DNA of 32,130 nucleotides. Origin: a virus. The notes beneath the pieces are model-generated. The model did not search any database and was not told where the DNA came from. It saw only the letters and a program-made list of their open reading frames with translations. This document shows, piece by piece, positions 24,812 to 31,295 of this stretch; within the stretch, counting starts at the first letter, position 1, and each line of letters opens with the position of its first letter. The DNA is taken from IMG/VR virus record IMGVR_UViG_3300043773_000793, positions 1 to 32,130 of that record. One strand, written 5' to 3'. The translations under genes and the position numbers were made by a program.

Positions 24812-24843
24812 CAAATATAAGTAATAATTACTTAATCTGCAAA
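24812..24843 (-). promoter_or_regulatory. Predicted promoter for the primase-helicase leader
   Basis: Minus strand TTTG (24843-24840), 20-nt spacer, TATATTTG (24819-24812) matches TTTG-N19/20-TAnnTTTG. The -33 box lies in the last codons of the Gp157-like gene. Start would be near 24805, about 100 nt before the ATG at 24703, leaving room for the hairpin. Confidence 0.6.
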
Positions 24844-25322
24844 TTACGATGTGTTGCAATGCTGCATCCAGCAACATCAACACCATCCTTTAACGCTGCT
24901 TTAATAGCAGCCTTATCGGCTTGTTCAGTAACTTTGACCACCTTGTATGCAGCAGGCAAAGCATTCACATCTTCCACCTCAACAGTTTCAGATTTTCTAA
25001 AGTTAATCTTAACCAATGGTGTTTTAATTTCATCAATGCTGAATAAATCCATAGCGTGTTTAATGCGGTCTTTAAGGTATTCTGATGCCTTTTCACGTTG
25101 CTTCTTCGCTGCCTGCAACCTCTTTATTTCAGCCTCAATAATTTCAACATCAGCATCCATTTGCTTAATAACAAATGAATAGGCAACAGATTTATTCTGT
25201 AGCTGCTCTTCGGTGATTGCAAGTGCTTCCTCAAGAGAGGGGGTTAATTCACCCCCATTCTCGATTAATTCTTCAGCTAATTGGTTATAGCTTTGTTCGA
25301 TGTTATAGATTGTTAGTTTCAT
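24828..25322 (-). CDS. Siphovirus Gp157-like protein
   Basis: This 164-aa protein has the family layout: an N-terminal YNIEQSYNQLAEELIENGGE helix and a central coiled coil (MDADVEIIEAEIKRLQAAKK, then REKASEYLKDRIKHAM). The C-terminal beta segment has KTPLVKINFRKSETVEVED and VDVAGCSI. Gp157-like proteins often accompany phage recombination genes. Its ATG shares one base with the ATPase stop, so the two are coupled. The reaction is unknown. Confidence 0.75.
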   Translation of the reverse strand: MKLTIYNIEQSYNQLAEELIENGGELTPSLEEALAITEEQLQNKSVAYSFVIKQMDADVEIIEAEIKRLQAAKKQREKASEYLKDRIKHAMDLFSIDEIKTPLVKINFRKSETVEVEDVNALPAAYKVVKVTEQADKAAIKAALKDGVDVAGCSIATHRNLQIK

Positions 25323-26155
25323 TATGCTTCGGTGTTAGGTGTTAGTTTGGTTTTCATTTCATCCTTAATTGTAACATAAGTATTTTTATCTGCTGCTGAT
25401 AGCGAATTAAAAATATTAGCTAATTCAGCTATAGTTGTAGCTTTCTTTAATCTTTTATCAGCACTTTCAACACCTTGTTCACACCATTGCTTAATTGCTT
25501 TACCAGTTTCTTCAGTAATCAAAAAAGGTTGTTTGCCCTCAAATAAATTAGTGCGGTCTTTTGATGGTGTAGCTAAATGTGTATCTCTATCCAAATTTAA
25601 TGAAACAGTCAATTCATATTCCCATCCCTCACGTTGCACATCTTTCATACCTACTTTATGAACTTTCTTGCCCTCACCCATCACAGTTTCCATTTTTGAC
25701 CGTGTGCAGGTAATAACGTGAGCATTAGCGTGTAGAACAGATGCTACAAATTTATCGTGTCTTGGTGTTGTTTTGCTCCAAGCACTCCAAGTATTGCCTC
25801 TAAAAGATGTTTGCGCTAACACTTCATTTTCATCTAATAGGCAATTCCATTCGTGACTGCTACTATCAATAATTATTACTTCCATTCCTGCATCAACACA
25901 AGCGTTAATTGCCTCCGTGTATTTCTCTGGTTGATATGGAGGTCTTAAATCTACAACATTGAATTCGCCTAAATGTGAATATAATGATGCACTACCATTT
26001 TCGGTATCAATAACCGCAATCTTTGACCAGTCTTGGCAAAGGCCATAGGCCATTAATAATGCTGAATAGGTTTTACCTGCTCCAGATGGAGCAGATATGT
26101 TTAACCTCAATTTTACTTGTTGTCTGGTTGCCTTTTTTAATTGAATTGTGTTCAT
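25322..26155 (-). CDS. Sak4-like RecA-fold recombination ATPase (AAA_24-type)
   Basis: This 277-aa protein has Walker A APSGAGKT (22-29), an IAVIDTENGSASLY segment (46-59) and Walker B EVIIIDSSSHEW (92-103), then a sensor-like VITCTRSKMETV. This fits AAA_24 phage nucleotide-binding proteins and the Sak4 branch of RecA-like annealing ATPases, which work with phage ssDNA-binding proteins. Neighbours are a Gp157-like protein and a DUF3127 protein with an SSB-like tail, which supports a recombination role. Its leader includes TTTAGATTAA before the ATG. Confidence 0.7.
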   Translation of the reverse strand: MNTIQLKKATRQQVKLRLNISAPSGAGKTYSALLMAYGLCQDWSKIAVIDTENGSASLYSHLGEFNVVDLRPPYQPEKYTEAINACVDAGMEVIIIDSSSHEWNCLLDENEVLAQTSFRGNTWSAWSKTTPRHDKFVASVLHANAHVITCTRSKMETVMGEGKKVHKVGMKDVQREGWEYELTVSLNLDRDTHLATPSKDRTNLFEGKQPFLITEETGKAIKQWCEQGVESADKRLKKATTIAELANIFNSLSAADKNTYVTIKDEMKTKLTPNTEA

Positions 26156-26173
26156 TGTTAGTTATGTTTTAGA

Positions 26174-26527
26174 TTAAAAAGGTAAATCATCATTACTTAT
26201 TGGTGCGCTTGGCTTTGAATAACTTTCTTGTGGTTCTTCAGTCTGGGTGAATGGATTCGCATCTATCTTCCAACACGCAATGGTATTGAACACCTTAACC
26301 TCACCTTGTGGTGATGTCCACTCACGACCTCTGATGTTAATGTATGCCTCAATGTCTTGCCCTACCTTAAGGTCATCTGCAAGTGAGCAGGCTTTCTGCT
26401 GCAATTCGATTGATACTACTTGCGGATATTGGTCTGCGGTTGTTAGGATTAGTTCTCTCTTTGAGAATTTACCATCACTAACTGTTGTCGTTGCGCCAAT
26501 GCGCTTTACTGTGCCTTTGATTGTCAT
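26174..26527 (-). CDS. DUF3127 protein with SSB-like acidic tail
   Basis: This 117-aa protein starts MTIKGTVKRIGATTTVSDGK and continues with an OB-like run of strands (RELILTTADQYPQVVSIELQ, DIEAYINIRGREWTS, FNTIACWKID). The body matches DUF3127 of Bacteroidota. The end, PISNDDLPF, closely mimics the DDIPF tip of bacterial SSB, which binds partner proteins. Inference: a phage ssDNA-binding protein acting with the adjacent Sak4-like ATPase. It lies 18 nt from that gene. Confidence 0.7.
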   Translation of the reverse strand: MTIKGTVKRIGATTTVSDGKFSKRELILTTADQYPQVVSIELQQKACSLADDLKVGQDIEAYINIRGREWTSPQGEVKVFNTIACWKIDANPFTQTEEPQESYSKPSAPISNDDLPF

Positions 26528-26536
26528 TTGATTTAT

Positions 26537-26827
26537 TTATTTGTTTTTGTGTAAAAAATCGGTTAATACCATTGAAAGAAATGAGGTGTGCGGAATGTAA
26601 TCGTTAAATTGTAAGTTAATTTCGTGTTTGTCATTGCTAACTGCCAAATCACATAATTGCATTGTCCAGAATGCATCTTTAAGTTCGATTGAAGCAGTTA
26701 TTTCGTTGTCTTTATTCCACACATAAAATGTTTGGATTTCTGATTCATATTCTATGCGTTCTTTAGAATTTTCGATTTGCCACGTTGTAAGTGTAGACAC
26801 ATTTGTGATTACGTTAATTGAGTTCAT
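26537..26827 (-). CDS. Hypothetical early protein
   Basis: This 96-aa protein (MNSINVITNVSTLTTWQIEN) is mixed, with a mid-region KDNEITASIELKDAFWTMQL and a hydrophobic C-terminal SFLSMVLTDFLHK. No motif recognised. Its leader ends CTAACAATG after an ATTAATCTTAAA element (26853-26842), shared with other early genes, and it lies 9 nt upstream of the DUF3127 start. Confidence 0.5.
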   Translation of the reverse strand: MNSINVITNVSTLTTWQIENSKERIEYESEIQTFYVWNKDNEITASIELKDAFWTMQLCDLAVSNDKHEINLQFNDYIPHTSFLSMVLTDFLHKNK

Positions 26828-26848
26828 TGTTAGTTTAGTTGTTTAAGA

Positions 26849-27067
26849 TTAATATTGATTTTGGTATGCAGATACTATTTTATTGTAGCAATGTTTTTTG
26901 GCTTGTTGGTGCATTGCTTTATTACTGTCATCATTCAACCAATCGAATGCTTCAGAATCGGTTGTGTGCGCTTGAATTTGTTTACCTCTGTAAGTAGCAG
27001 ATACAATGTATTGTCCATAACCATTTCCTCTGCTGATTTCTAATGTTACTTTTCTAAATGTGTTCAT
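26849..27067 (-). CDS. Hypothetical small early protein
   Basis: This 72-aa protein (MNTFRKVTLEISRGNGYGQY) has a beta-like N-terminal half with IVSATYRGKQIQAHTTDSEA and a helical C-terminal HQQAKKHCYNKIVSAY. Function unknown. It is driven by the strong predicted promoter at 27102-27132, and its leader contains ATTAATCTTAAA (27091-27080), 12 nt from the ATG. Confidence 0.6.
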   Translation of the reverse strand: MNTFRKVTLEISRGNGYGQYIVSATYRGKQIQAHTTDSEAFDWLNDDSNKAMHQQAKKHCYNKIVSAYQNQY

Positions 27068-27101
27068 GTTGTTTTGTTTTTTAAGATTAATAATGTGAGT
27101 G

Positions 27102-27132
27102 CAAATGTAGTTATATTAATTTAACCTACAAA
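27102..27132 (-). promoter_or_regulatory. Predicted early promoter, copy 1 of a repeated 40-bp element
   Basis: TTTG (27132-27129), a 19-nt spacer and TACATTTG (27109-27102) on the minus strand fit the consensus well. Positions 27102-27141 match 27583-27622 at 37 of 40 bases, including a 25-bp perfect block (27117-27141). Transcription would start near 27095, before the 72-aa gene. Confidence 0.75.
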
Positions 27133-27144
27133 TTTATTTTAAGT

Positions 27145-27561
27145 TTATTTTGATAAAAAAGCGTTAACTGATTCTTGAGTAAACTTTTTTGAGAAAAATT
27201 CACGAGCAAATTGTTTGTTAGATTTTACGAATGCATAGTAATCTTTAAGCAATTTACCTGCTAATTTTACTTGACCTAACACATCTGAAGATGCTTCCTT
27301 GTTAGCTGATAATTTAGCCTTGTTTTTTTCAGCCTTTTGGTCTGCTCTAACTTCTTCAGTTAAGAAAAATAATTTCCACTCACGCTCTAATTCTTTGTTT
27401 CCAGCAAGAATAGCACCTACCTTATTATTATGCCATTCGCAGCGTTGTTGAGCAGCAGCCCACCCAATGATGTATGGCTCATAAGATTCAACTGTTCTGA
27501 TTACTAACATTGCGTTGTAATTTCTTTTTGCGTTTTCGATTTGTTTTTGTGTGTAGTTCAT
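27145..27561 (-). CDS. Hypothetical basic early protein
   Basis: This 138-aa protein starts at MNYTQKQIEN (ATG 27561). An upstream ATG at 27585 lies within the predicted promoter and is rejected. It is Lys/Asn/Ala-rich, with IIGWAAAQQRCEWHNNK and REWKLFFLTEEVRADQKAEK, and a Lys-rich C-terminus. Its helical, basic character might suit nucleic-acid or host-protein binding, but no family is recognised. It has its own promoter at 27583-27613. Confidence 0.6.
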   Translation of the reverse strand: MNYTQKQIENAKRNYNAMLVIRTVESYEPYIIGWAAAQQRCEWHNNKVGAILAGNKELEREWKLFFLTEEVRADQKAEKNKAKLSANKEASSDVLGQVKLAGKLLKDYYAFVKSNKQFAREFFSKKFTQESVNAFLSK

Positions 27562-27582
27562 TGTTCTTGTTTTTTGATGGGA

Positions 27583-27613
27583 CAAATGTAACTATAGTAA
27601 TTTAACCTACAAA
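27583..27613 (-). promoter_or_regulatory. Predicted early promoter, copy 2 of a repeated 40-bp element
   Basis: TTTG (27613-27610), a 19-nt spacer and TACATTTG (27590-27583) on the minus strand. The 40 bp 27583-27622 repeats 27102-27141 with three mismatches, all between the boxes. The start would be near 27576, 15 nt before ATG 27561. Confidence 0.75.
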
Positions 27614-27627
27614 TTTATTTTATGCTT

Positions 27628-27870
27628 TTAACATATTTTAACATATTTCTTTGCAAGGTTATAAACTTTAAAATGTTGTGGCTTCCAGTTTGCCACACGA
27701 TTTCGCAGAATGTTTTTGACTTGTTCTTGGGTCATAAAACATTTTTCACCAATGGTCACGAATGCGCCTTTGCCAGCATTTCTGCCATAGGTCTGCACTC
27801 TTTCAAGGTTAATTTGCTTGATTGCATCGTAAATTTCTTGTAGTTGTTCGGGTGTTGGTTTATTATTCAT
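27628..27870 (-). CDS. Hypothetical small early protein
   Basis: This 80-aa protein (MNNKPTPEQLQEIYDAIKQI) has helical N-terminal Gln/Glu residues, a GRNAGKGAFVTIGEKCFMT segment and a C-terminal NWKPQHFKVYNLAKKY. No motif recognised. Its stop lies just upstream of copy 2 of the repeated promoter, and its start is 1 nt from the next gene's stop. Confidence 0.55.
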   Translation of the reverse strand: MNNKPTPEQLQEIYDAIKQINLERVQTYGRNAGKGAFVTIGEKCFMTQEQVKNILRNRVANWKPQHFKVYNLAKKYVKIC

Positions 27871-27871
27871 A

Positions 27872-28075
27872 TTATTTTTTTGTTTCGGTATCTAAATAAT
27901 CTATTTTTTTCTTAATGTCCATCATTGAATTATATTCTAATTCAACTTTTAATGAGTTAATAATTTTACCAGCGGTATTGGCTAATTCCTTGCCTACATT
28001 TAAACCCATTTTTCCTGCTTTCATTTTAGTGTAATTATCACTTAAGCTATTTCTTAATTCTACGATGTTTTGCAT
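27872..28075 (-). CDS. Small conserved phage protein of unknown function
   Basis: This 67-aa protein reads MQNIVELRNSLSDNYTKMKA then MGLNVGKELANTAGKIINSL and VELEYNSMMD. The pattern (ELRNSL, KxGKM/KELANxAGKI, KVELEY) is one I recall as widespread in Bacteroidota phages and prophages. It is helical. It overlaps the zinc-finger gene's 3' end by 16 nt. Role unknown. Confidence 0.7.
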   Translation of the reverse strand: MQNIVELRNSLSDNYTKMKAGKMGLNVGKELANTAGKIINSLKVELEYNSMMDIKKKIDYLDTETKK

Positions 28076-28620
28076 ATTCTTTTTGTTTTTATGATTAATC
28101 TTTTAATTTCTAATAATGATGGATTATTTTTTAATTGCTCAATTGTAAATCCGTTTTTTTCTCTCAATAATTTTGACACATATCTATCAGTTACATTTTC
28201 TCTTCTGTTAGCTTCCAATAAGCGTGTCTTATTATTAATTTCAGTTTTGTTTTTTTGAAAGTAATTTTTTGCAGTATGAATATTTCTTTTGTGGTTTTCA
28301 TTTCGCCAAACTTTTTTTATTTCTACTTTACAATCAAAACAATACCTTGATAATAACTGCCTACCTATTAATGAGCAATTGCATTTAATACATTTGTTTT
28401 CAATTTGCTTTCTCAATTGAATTTCTTTTTTTTTAGCAGCAACTTTTGGTCTTGACCTTTCATTATATTCTTTGACCTTATGCTTATTTTTTTCAATCCA
28501 ATTTTTTTGCATTAAGTAATTACAACTTTTACAATACGAACGTAATCCCGACTTAACACTATTGTCTTTGCAAAAATCAGTTAGTTGCTTTTCGCATTTA
28601 CATTTGCTGCAAGTTTTCAT
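28060..28620 (-). CDS. Double zinc-finger protein, possible HNH-related DNA-binding protein
   Basis: This 186-aa very basic protein starts CSKCKCEKQLTDFCKDN and SYCKSCNYLM, a zinc-ribbon seen at the N-terminus of many phage HNH endonucleases. A second pair lies at CIKCNCS and YCFDCK. The C-terminus has TDRYVSKLLREKNGF and SLLEIKRLIIKTKR. No HNH active-site H-N-H core is apparent, so nuclease activity is doubtful. It may be a DNA-binding early protein. It overlaps both neighbours by a few bases. Confidence 0.6.
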   Translation of the reverse strand: MKTCSKCKCEKQLTDFCKDNSVKSGLRSYCKSCNYLMQKNWIEKNKHKVKEYNERSRPKVAAKKKEIQLRKQIENKCIKCNCSLIGRQLLSRYCFDCKVEIKKVWRNENHKRNIHTAKNYFQKNKTEINNKTRLLEANRRENVTDRYVSKLLREKNGFTIEQLKNNPSLLEIKRLIIKTKRICKTS

Positions 28621-28982
28621 AATTCACTCATTATTAATATTTGATTTGTATTTTCTTTTTTTGCTTTCCGAATAGCCATGTAAATGTTATTCGCTATTCT
28701 TTGTTTAAATTCCATTGCAGCCTGCACCGAAGCGAAATCTTCGCTCCAGTCTTCAGCTATTTTTGATTTGTTTTTCAATCTCTCTACTATGCCCGAAATT
28801 ATACTTGTGATTTGGTGTACTTTTATTCCGAACACCATAGCGCATTCAACCGATGTAAGACCACTATTATATTTGATCCAAACATCCCAATGCTCTTGCG
28901 TAATGGTTGCAGGTTTTGGAACGTGAATGTAACTGTCACAAATTGCTCTTCCAAGTTTGCGTTTTGGTTTAATCTTTTGCAT
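28617..28982 (-). CDS. Possible helix-turn-helix early regulator
   Basis: This 121-aa basic protein has a central helical segment: ITQEHWDVWIKYNSGLTSVE, then CAMVFGIKVHQITSIISGIV, which could form a helix-turn-helix. Later come ASVQAAMEFKQRIANNIYMA and a Lys-rich tail. It overlaps the 53-aa gene by 14 nt and the zinc-finger gene by 4 nt. The HTH call is weak; it may simply be a helical early protein. Confidence 0.5.
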   Translation of the reverse strand: MQKIKPKRKLGRAICDSYIHVPKPATITQEHWDVWIKYNSGLTSVECAMVFGIKVHQITSIISGIVERLKNKSKIAEDWSEDFASVQAAMEFKQRIANNIYMAIRKAKKENTNQILIMSEL

Positions 28983-29130
28983 TGCGAATTTGATATTGCA
29001 TTAACACTAATGCTGAATGTATGGCTTCAGCGTTGCCACCTTTATGCGTTAATTTTGCGCCTCCTTTAGGAATGTAGGCTTCTGGGTTATTTCGGTAACC
29101 GAAGAGTAATTTTTGAATTAGTGCTTTCAT
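28969..29130 (-). CDS. Small early protein, first gene of the leftward arm (53 aa)
   Basis: ATG 29130 opens MKALIQKLLFGYRNNPEAYI, followed by PKGGAKLTHKGGNAEAIHSA and LVLMQYQIRN. It overlaps the next gene by 14 nt. It is the nearest gene to the leftward promoter at 29152-29182, about 15 nt after the predicted start site. It is basic and has no recognised family. Support comes from the promoter, tight spacing and a sensible reading frame. Confidence 0.6.
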   Translation of the reverse strand: MKALIQKLLFGYRNNPEAYIPKGGAKLTHKGGNAEAIHSALVLMQYQIRNAKD

Positions 29131-29151
29131 TTGTTAGTTTTTTAATTTCGG

Positions 29152-29182
29152 CAAACCTACTATAAATTTTTATTAAAACAAA
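29152..29182 (-). promoter_or_regulatory. Leftward promoter of the divergent region
   Basis: Minus strand TTTG (29182-29179), 19-nt spacer, TAGGTTTG (29159-29152). It faces the rightward promoter at 29184-29214 nearly back to back. The start would be near 29145. The 107-nt gene-free stretch 29131-29237 holds only these two promoters and short leaders. Confidence 0.65.
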
Positions 29183-29183
29183 A

Positions 29184-29214
29184 TTTCTATTTAATTATTT
29201 TATTTTTATCTTTG
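29184..29214 (+). promoter_or_regulatory. Rightward promoter of the divergent region
   Basis: TTTC (29184-29187, one mismatch to TTTG), 19-nt spacer, TATCTTTG (29207-29214). Transcription would begin near 29221, 17 nt before ATG 29238, and would read through the small genes into the lysis module. The leader is A-rich with no Shine-Dalgarno. Confidence 0.6.
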
Positions 29215-29237
29215 TCAAAATTTAAAACTAAATAACT

Positions 29238-29405
29238 ATGGAAACAACACTAACATTACATTGGGATTATGAGGAAACAGACCGCGAAAACAACATTAGA
29301 GGCGGTTGGGTGCTAACGGATATTACGAATGGTGACAAACCTATCTATTTAAGTCCGAAATTAGAACAACTATTGAACGAAGAATTGGATCCTGAAAATT
29401 TATAA
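29238..29405 (+). CDS. Small hypothetical protein, first gene of the rightward arm (55 aa)
   Basis: ATG 29238 opens METTLTLHWDYEETDRENNI, followed by RGGWVLTDIT and PIYLSPKLEQLLNEELDP. It is strongly acidic and beta- then helix-like. It is 3 nt from the next gene. No family recognised. Support comes from the promoter 24 nt upstream, the tight packing and coding-like composition. Confidence 0.6.
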   Translation: METTLTLHWDYEETDRENNIRGGWVLTDITNGDKPIYLSPKLEQLLNEELDPENL

Positions 29406-29408
29406 ATT

Positions 29409-29600
29409 ATGAAAACAAAACTATCTTTAATATTATGGGCAGCAGCAGCCTTATTCCTTTCTTGCTGGTCAGTAGGTTTCGCAATGTCTGGAGTGTTCTA
29501 TGGCAATAGCGAATTCATAACTTTTACCCTCTCATTATGCGCTTCACTTGTTAGTGCCGTGTGTGGTGCAGGGTGGATGCAACAATGGATGAAAAAATGA
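29409..29600 (+). CDS. Small two-helix membrane protein
   Basis: This 63-aa protein has two hydrophobic segments, LSLILWAAAALFLSCWSVGF and FITFTLSLCASLVSAVCGAG, with a short loop and a C-terminal basic tail (WMQQWMKK). Its stop overlaps the next start (ATGA, 29597-29600). Membrane topology and place in the lysis arm make a holin-like or regulatory role possible, but a more holin-like gene lies at 31296-31550. Confidence 0.55.
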   Translation: MKTKLSLILWAAAALFLSCWSVGFAMSGVFYGNSEFITFTLSLCASLVSAVCGAGWMQQWMKK

Positions 29601-30013
29601 AACTGTTTTACAAACCTACCAAGTTAACCTGCGAATTTATTGTGCCTGACATTGCCAAGTCAGATGGTGTTCAAAAGGTTATAGGATTTTCTCGAGGTTG
29701 GCATCATTGGAATAGCATTAGGCTTGGTATACGTAAGGAAGAAGATTATTGTGTGTTATATTTTTATGCGTATATTAAAGGCCAGCGTATTATTCAACGA
29801 ATTGGAAGATACACAATAGGTGAGCTTGTGAAGTGCCAGTTGCATTGGGGGTTTTACATTGAGTGTAAGGCCAACGATGGTTACGCATTTAGAGTTGCAC
29901 CAAAATGTTCATTCCCCATTGGCTATCTGCTTAACAGTTACGCAGAGAAAGATGGTGTAGAGGGTGTGCAAGTGCCGATTGACATTGAGATAATTAATTT
30001 AAAAATTGATTAA
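29597..30013 (+). CDS. Hypothetical protein in the rightward arm
   Basis: This 138-aa protein starts at MKLFYKPTKLTCEFIVPDIA (ATG 29597, 4-nt overlap with the membrane-protein stop). The longer reading to 29561 lies inside that gene and is rejected. It is beta-rich, with FSRGWHHWNSIRLGIRKEED and CVLYFYAYIKGQRIIQRIG, ending in IEIINLKID. No motif recognised. Confidence 0.55.
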   Translation: MKLFYKPTKLTCEFIVPDIAKSDGVQKVIGFSRGWHHWNSIRLGIRKEEDYCVLYFYAYIKGQRIIQRIGRYTIGELVKCQLHWGFYIECKANDGYAFRVAPKCSFPIGYLLNSYAEKDGVEGVQVPIDIEIINLKID

Positions 30014-30014
30014 G

Positions 30015-30248
30015 ATGGAAGCAAAAGAGAAAGCAATAGAATTAGTAGAAAAGTTTTTAGGCAAAATACCATTTGCAGATACAAAGGTCTATAAAGACTG
30101 GAAAAAAGAAATGAATAATAAAGCCAAACAATGTGCATTGATAGCAGTTAATGAAATATGTGAAGCAATACATTACCATTATGATGATTCAACTGACATT
30201 GAATGGAAATATTGGCAAGAAGTTAAACGAGAAATAGACAACCTATGA
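30015..30248 (+). CDS. Hypothetical small helical protein
   Basis: This 77-aa protein starts at MEAKEKAIELVEKFLGKIPF (ATG 30015). A TTG two codons upstream is less likely. It is largely helical, with KKEMNNKAKQCALIAVNEIC and a C-terminal WKYWQEVKREIDNL. Its stop overlaps the endolysin ATG (ATGA, 30245-30248). Role unknown. Confidence 0.55.
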   Translation: MEAKEKAIELVEKFLGKIPFADTKVYKDWKKEMNNKAKQCALIAVNEICEAIHYHYDDSTDIEWKYWQEVKREIDNL

Positions 30249-30739
30249 AAACAAATAGTTGTGCGTGTTATGGCTCAAATCAAATACACGAATGCTATTG
30301 TAATAAACAAAACAATATGAAACCAAAAGATGAAACCAAGCCATACGAATCGAGATTAATCGAGGACTTGCATCCAACACTTGCCAACGCATATAAGAAA
30401 GCCGAAGCGCAATTTAACGCTGCACACAACGATGTTCACGTAATCATTGTTTGCACGTATAGAAACAATGCAATGCAGGAAGTGTATTTTCATAAGCGCC
30501 CAAAGATTACTAATGCCAGAGCAGGTCAGTCACCGCACAATTATTATCCATCTCGTGCTTTCGATATAGCTTTTGTAAAGGTTGGTAAACGTGAACTTGA
30601 CTACTCTGCAAAGCACTTTAAAGAATTTTGGGAGTTGCTGCAATCGGTAAGCAATAAGCTAACTTGGGGTGGCAACTTTAAATCGTTTAAAGATTTACCG
30701 CACTACGAATTAACTAACTGGAAAATGACCATCATATGA
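30245..30739 (+). CDS. Endolysin, M15 (VanY/L-Ala-D-Glu) peptidase
   Basis: This 164-aa enzyme cuts peptidoglycan stem peptides. Motifs (numbered from 30245) are SPHNYYPSRAFDIAF with H98 and D107 as zinc ligands, LTWGGNF at 139-145 and DLPHYEL with H153 as the third ligand. This is the M15_4 pattern. The first 24 residues (CACYGSNQIHECYC) have two CxC pairs and no signal peptide. An internal ATG at 30317 (MKPKDETKPYESRL) would give a more typical 140-aa form, so the start is uncertain. It is followed by an ATGA overlap and lies near holin- and spanin-like genes. Confidence 0.85.
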   Translation: MKTNSCACYGSNQIHECYCNKQNNMKPKDETKPYESRLIEDLHPTLANAYKKAEAQFNAAHNDVHVIIVCTYRNNAMQEVYFHKRPKITNARAGQSPHNYYPSRAFDIAFVKVGKRELDYSAKHFKEFWELLQSVSNKLTWGGNFKSFKDLPHYELTNWKMTII

Positions 30740-30921
30740 CACGCAACACACGCTACACTAATGGTAACGAGGTAATAACCTTTGTTAAGATTGATTTCAT
30801 TGTCATCGGTGGTCGAAAGATTGACCACGTTTATTTTAGGCGCAAAGATAAAGTAGATTTGATAATGCCTTTGGTCGAATGGAATATTAAGGCTAAATTT
30901 GAATGGGAAATAATTAATTGA
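30736..30921 (+). CDS. Small hypothetical protein after the endolysin
   Basis: This 61-aa basic protein (MTRNTRYTNGNEVITFVKID) contains RRKDKVDLIMPLVEWNIK and ends in EWEIIN. It overlaps the endolysin stop by 4 nt (ATGA), so it is probably made with it. No family recognised; a lysis-related role is only inferred from location. Confidence 0.5.
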   Translation: MTRNTRYTNGNEVITFVKIDFIVIGGRKIDHVYFRRKDKVDLIMPLVEWNIKAKFEWEIIN

Positions 30922-30922
30922 T

Positions 30923-31258
30923 ATGGAAAAAATAGCAAACAAAGAACAAATCAATAAGGACAATATGCTGTTAAGTGAAGTTATATCTAAGTTGGCAAAA
31001 AAAGAACTGCAAGTAAAATTATTAGTTGGTTATCGTGATTGCATAAATGGTTATGGTTGGCACGTTCGTTATTATGTTGAAGTAATTCAATGCATTGAGT
31101 ATTGCCCTAAATGTAGAGTAAAATATAATGTAAATTATAAAGATGACCATTACCCATTGCACCATCAACATTCTCATCATCAAGAATACAAAACAATTTT
31201 TGCAAAGGAATTTATGTCTGAAAACGATATGTGTATGGAATTGCTTAATTTCGCCTAA
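30923..31258 (+). CDS. Hypothetical protein with Cys and His clusters
   Basis: This 111-aa protein has an N-terminal helix (MEKIANKEQINKDNMLLSEV), an YRDCINGYGWHVRYY segment, EYCPKC, and a His-rich HYPLHHQHSHH stretch, which could bind metal. It is 1 nt after the preceding gene. Function unknown. Confidence 0.5.
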   Translation: MEKIANKEQINKDNMLLSEVISKLAKKELQVKLLVGYRDCINGYGWHVRYYVEVIQCIEYCPKCRVKYNVNYKDDHYPLHHQHSHHQEYKTIFAKEFMSENDMCMELLNFA

Positions 31259-31295
31259 TTATAGATATACGCTATTAATATCGAAATCAAACAAA

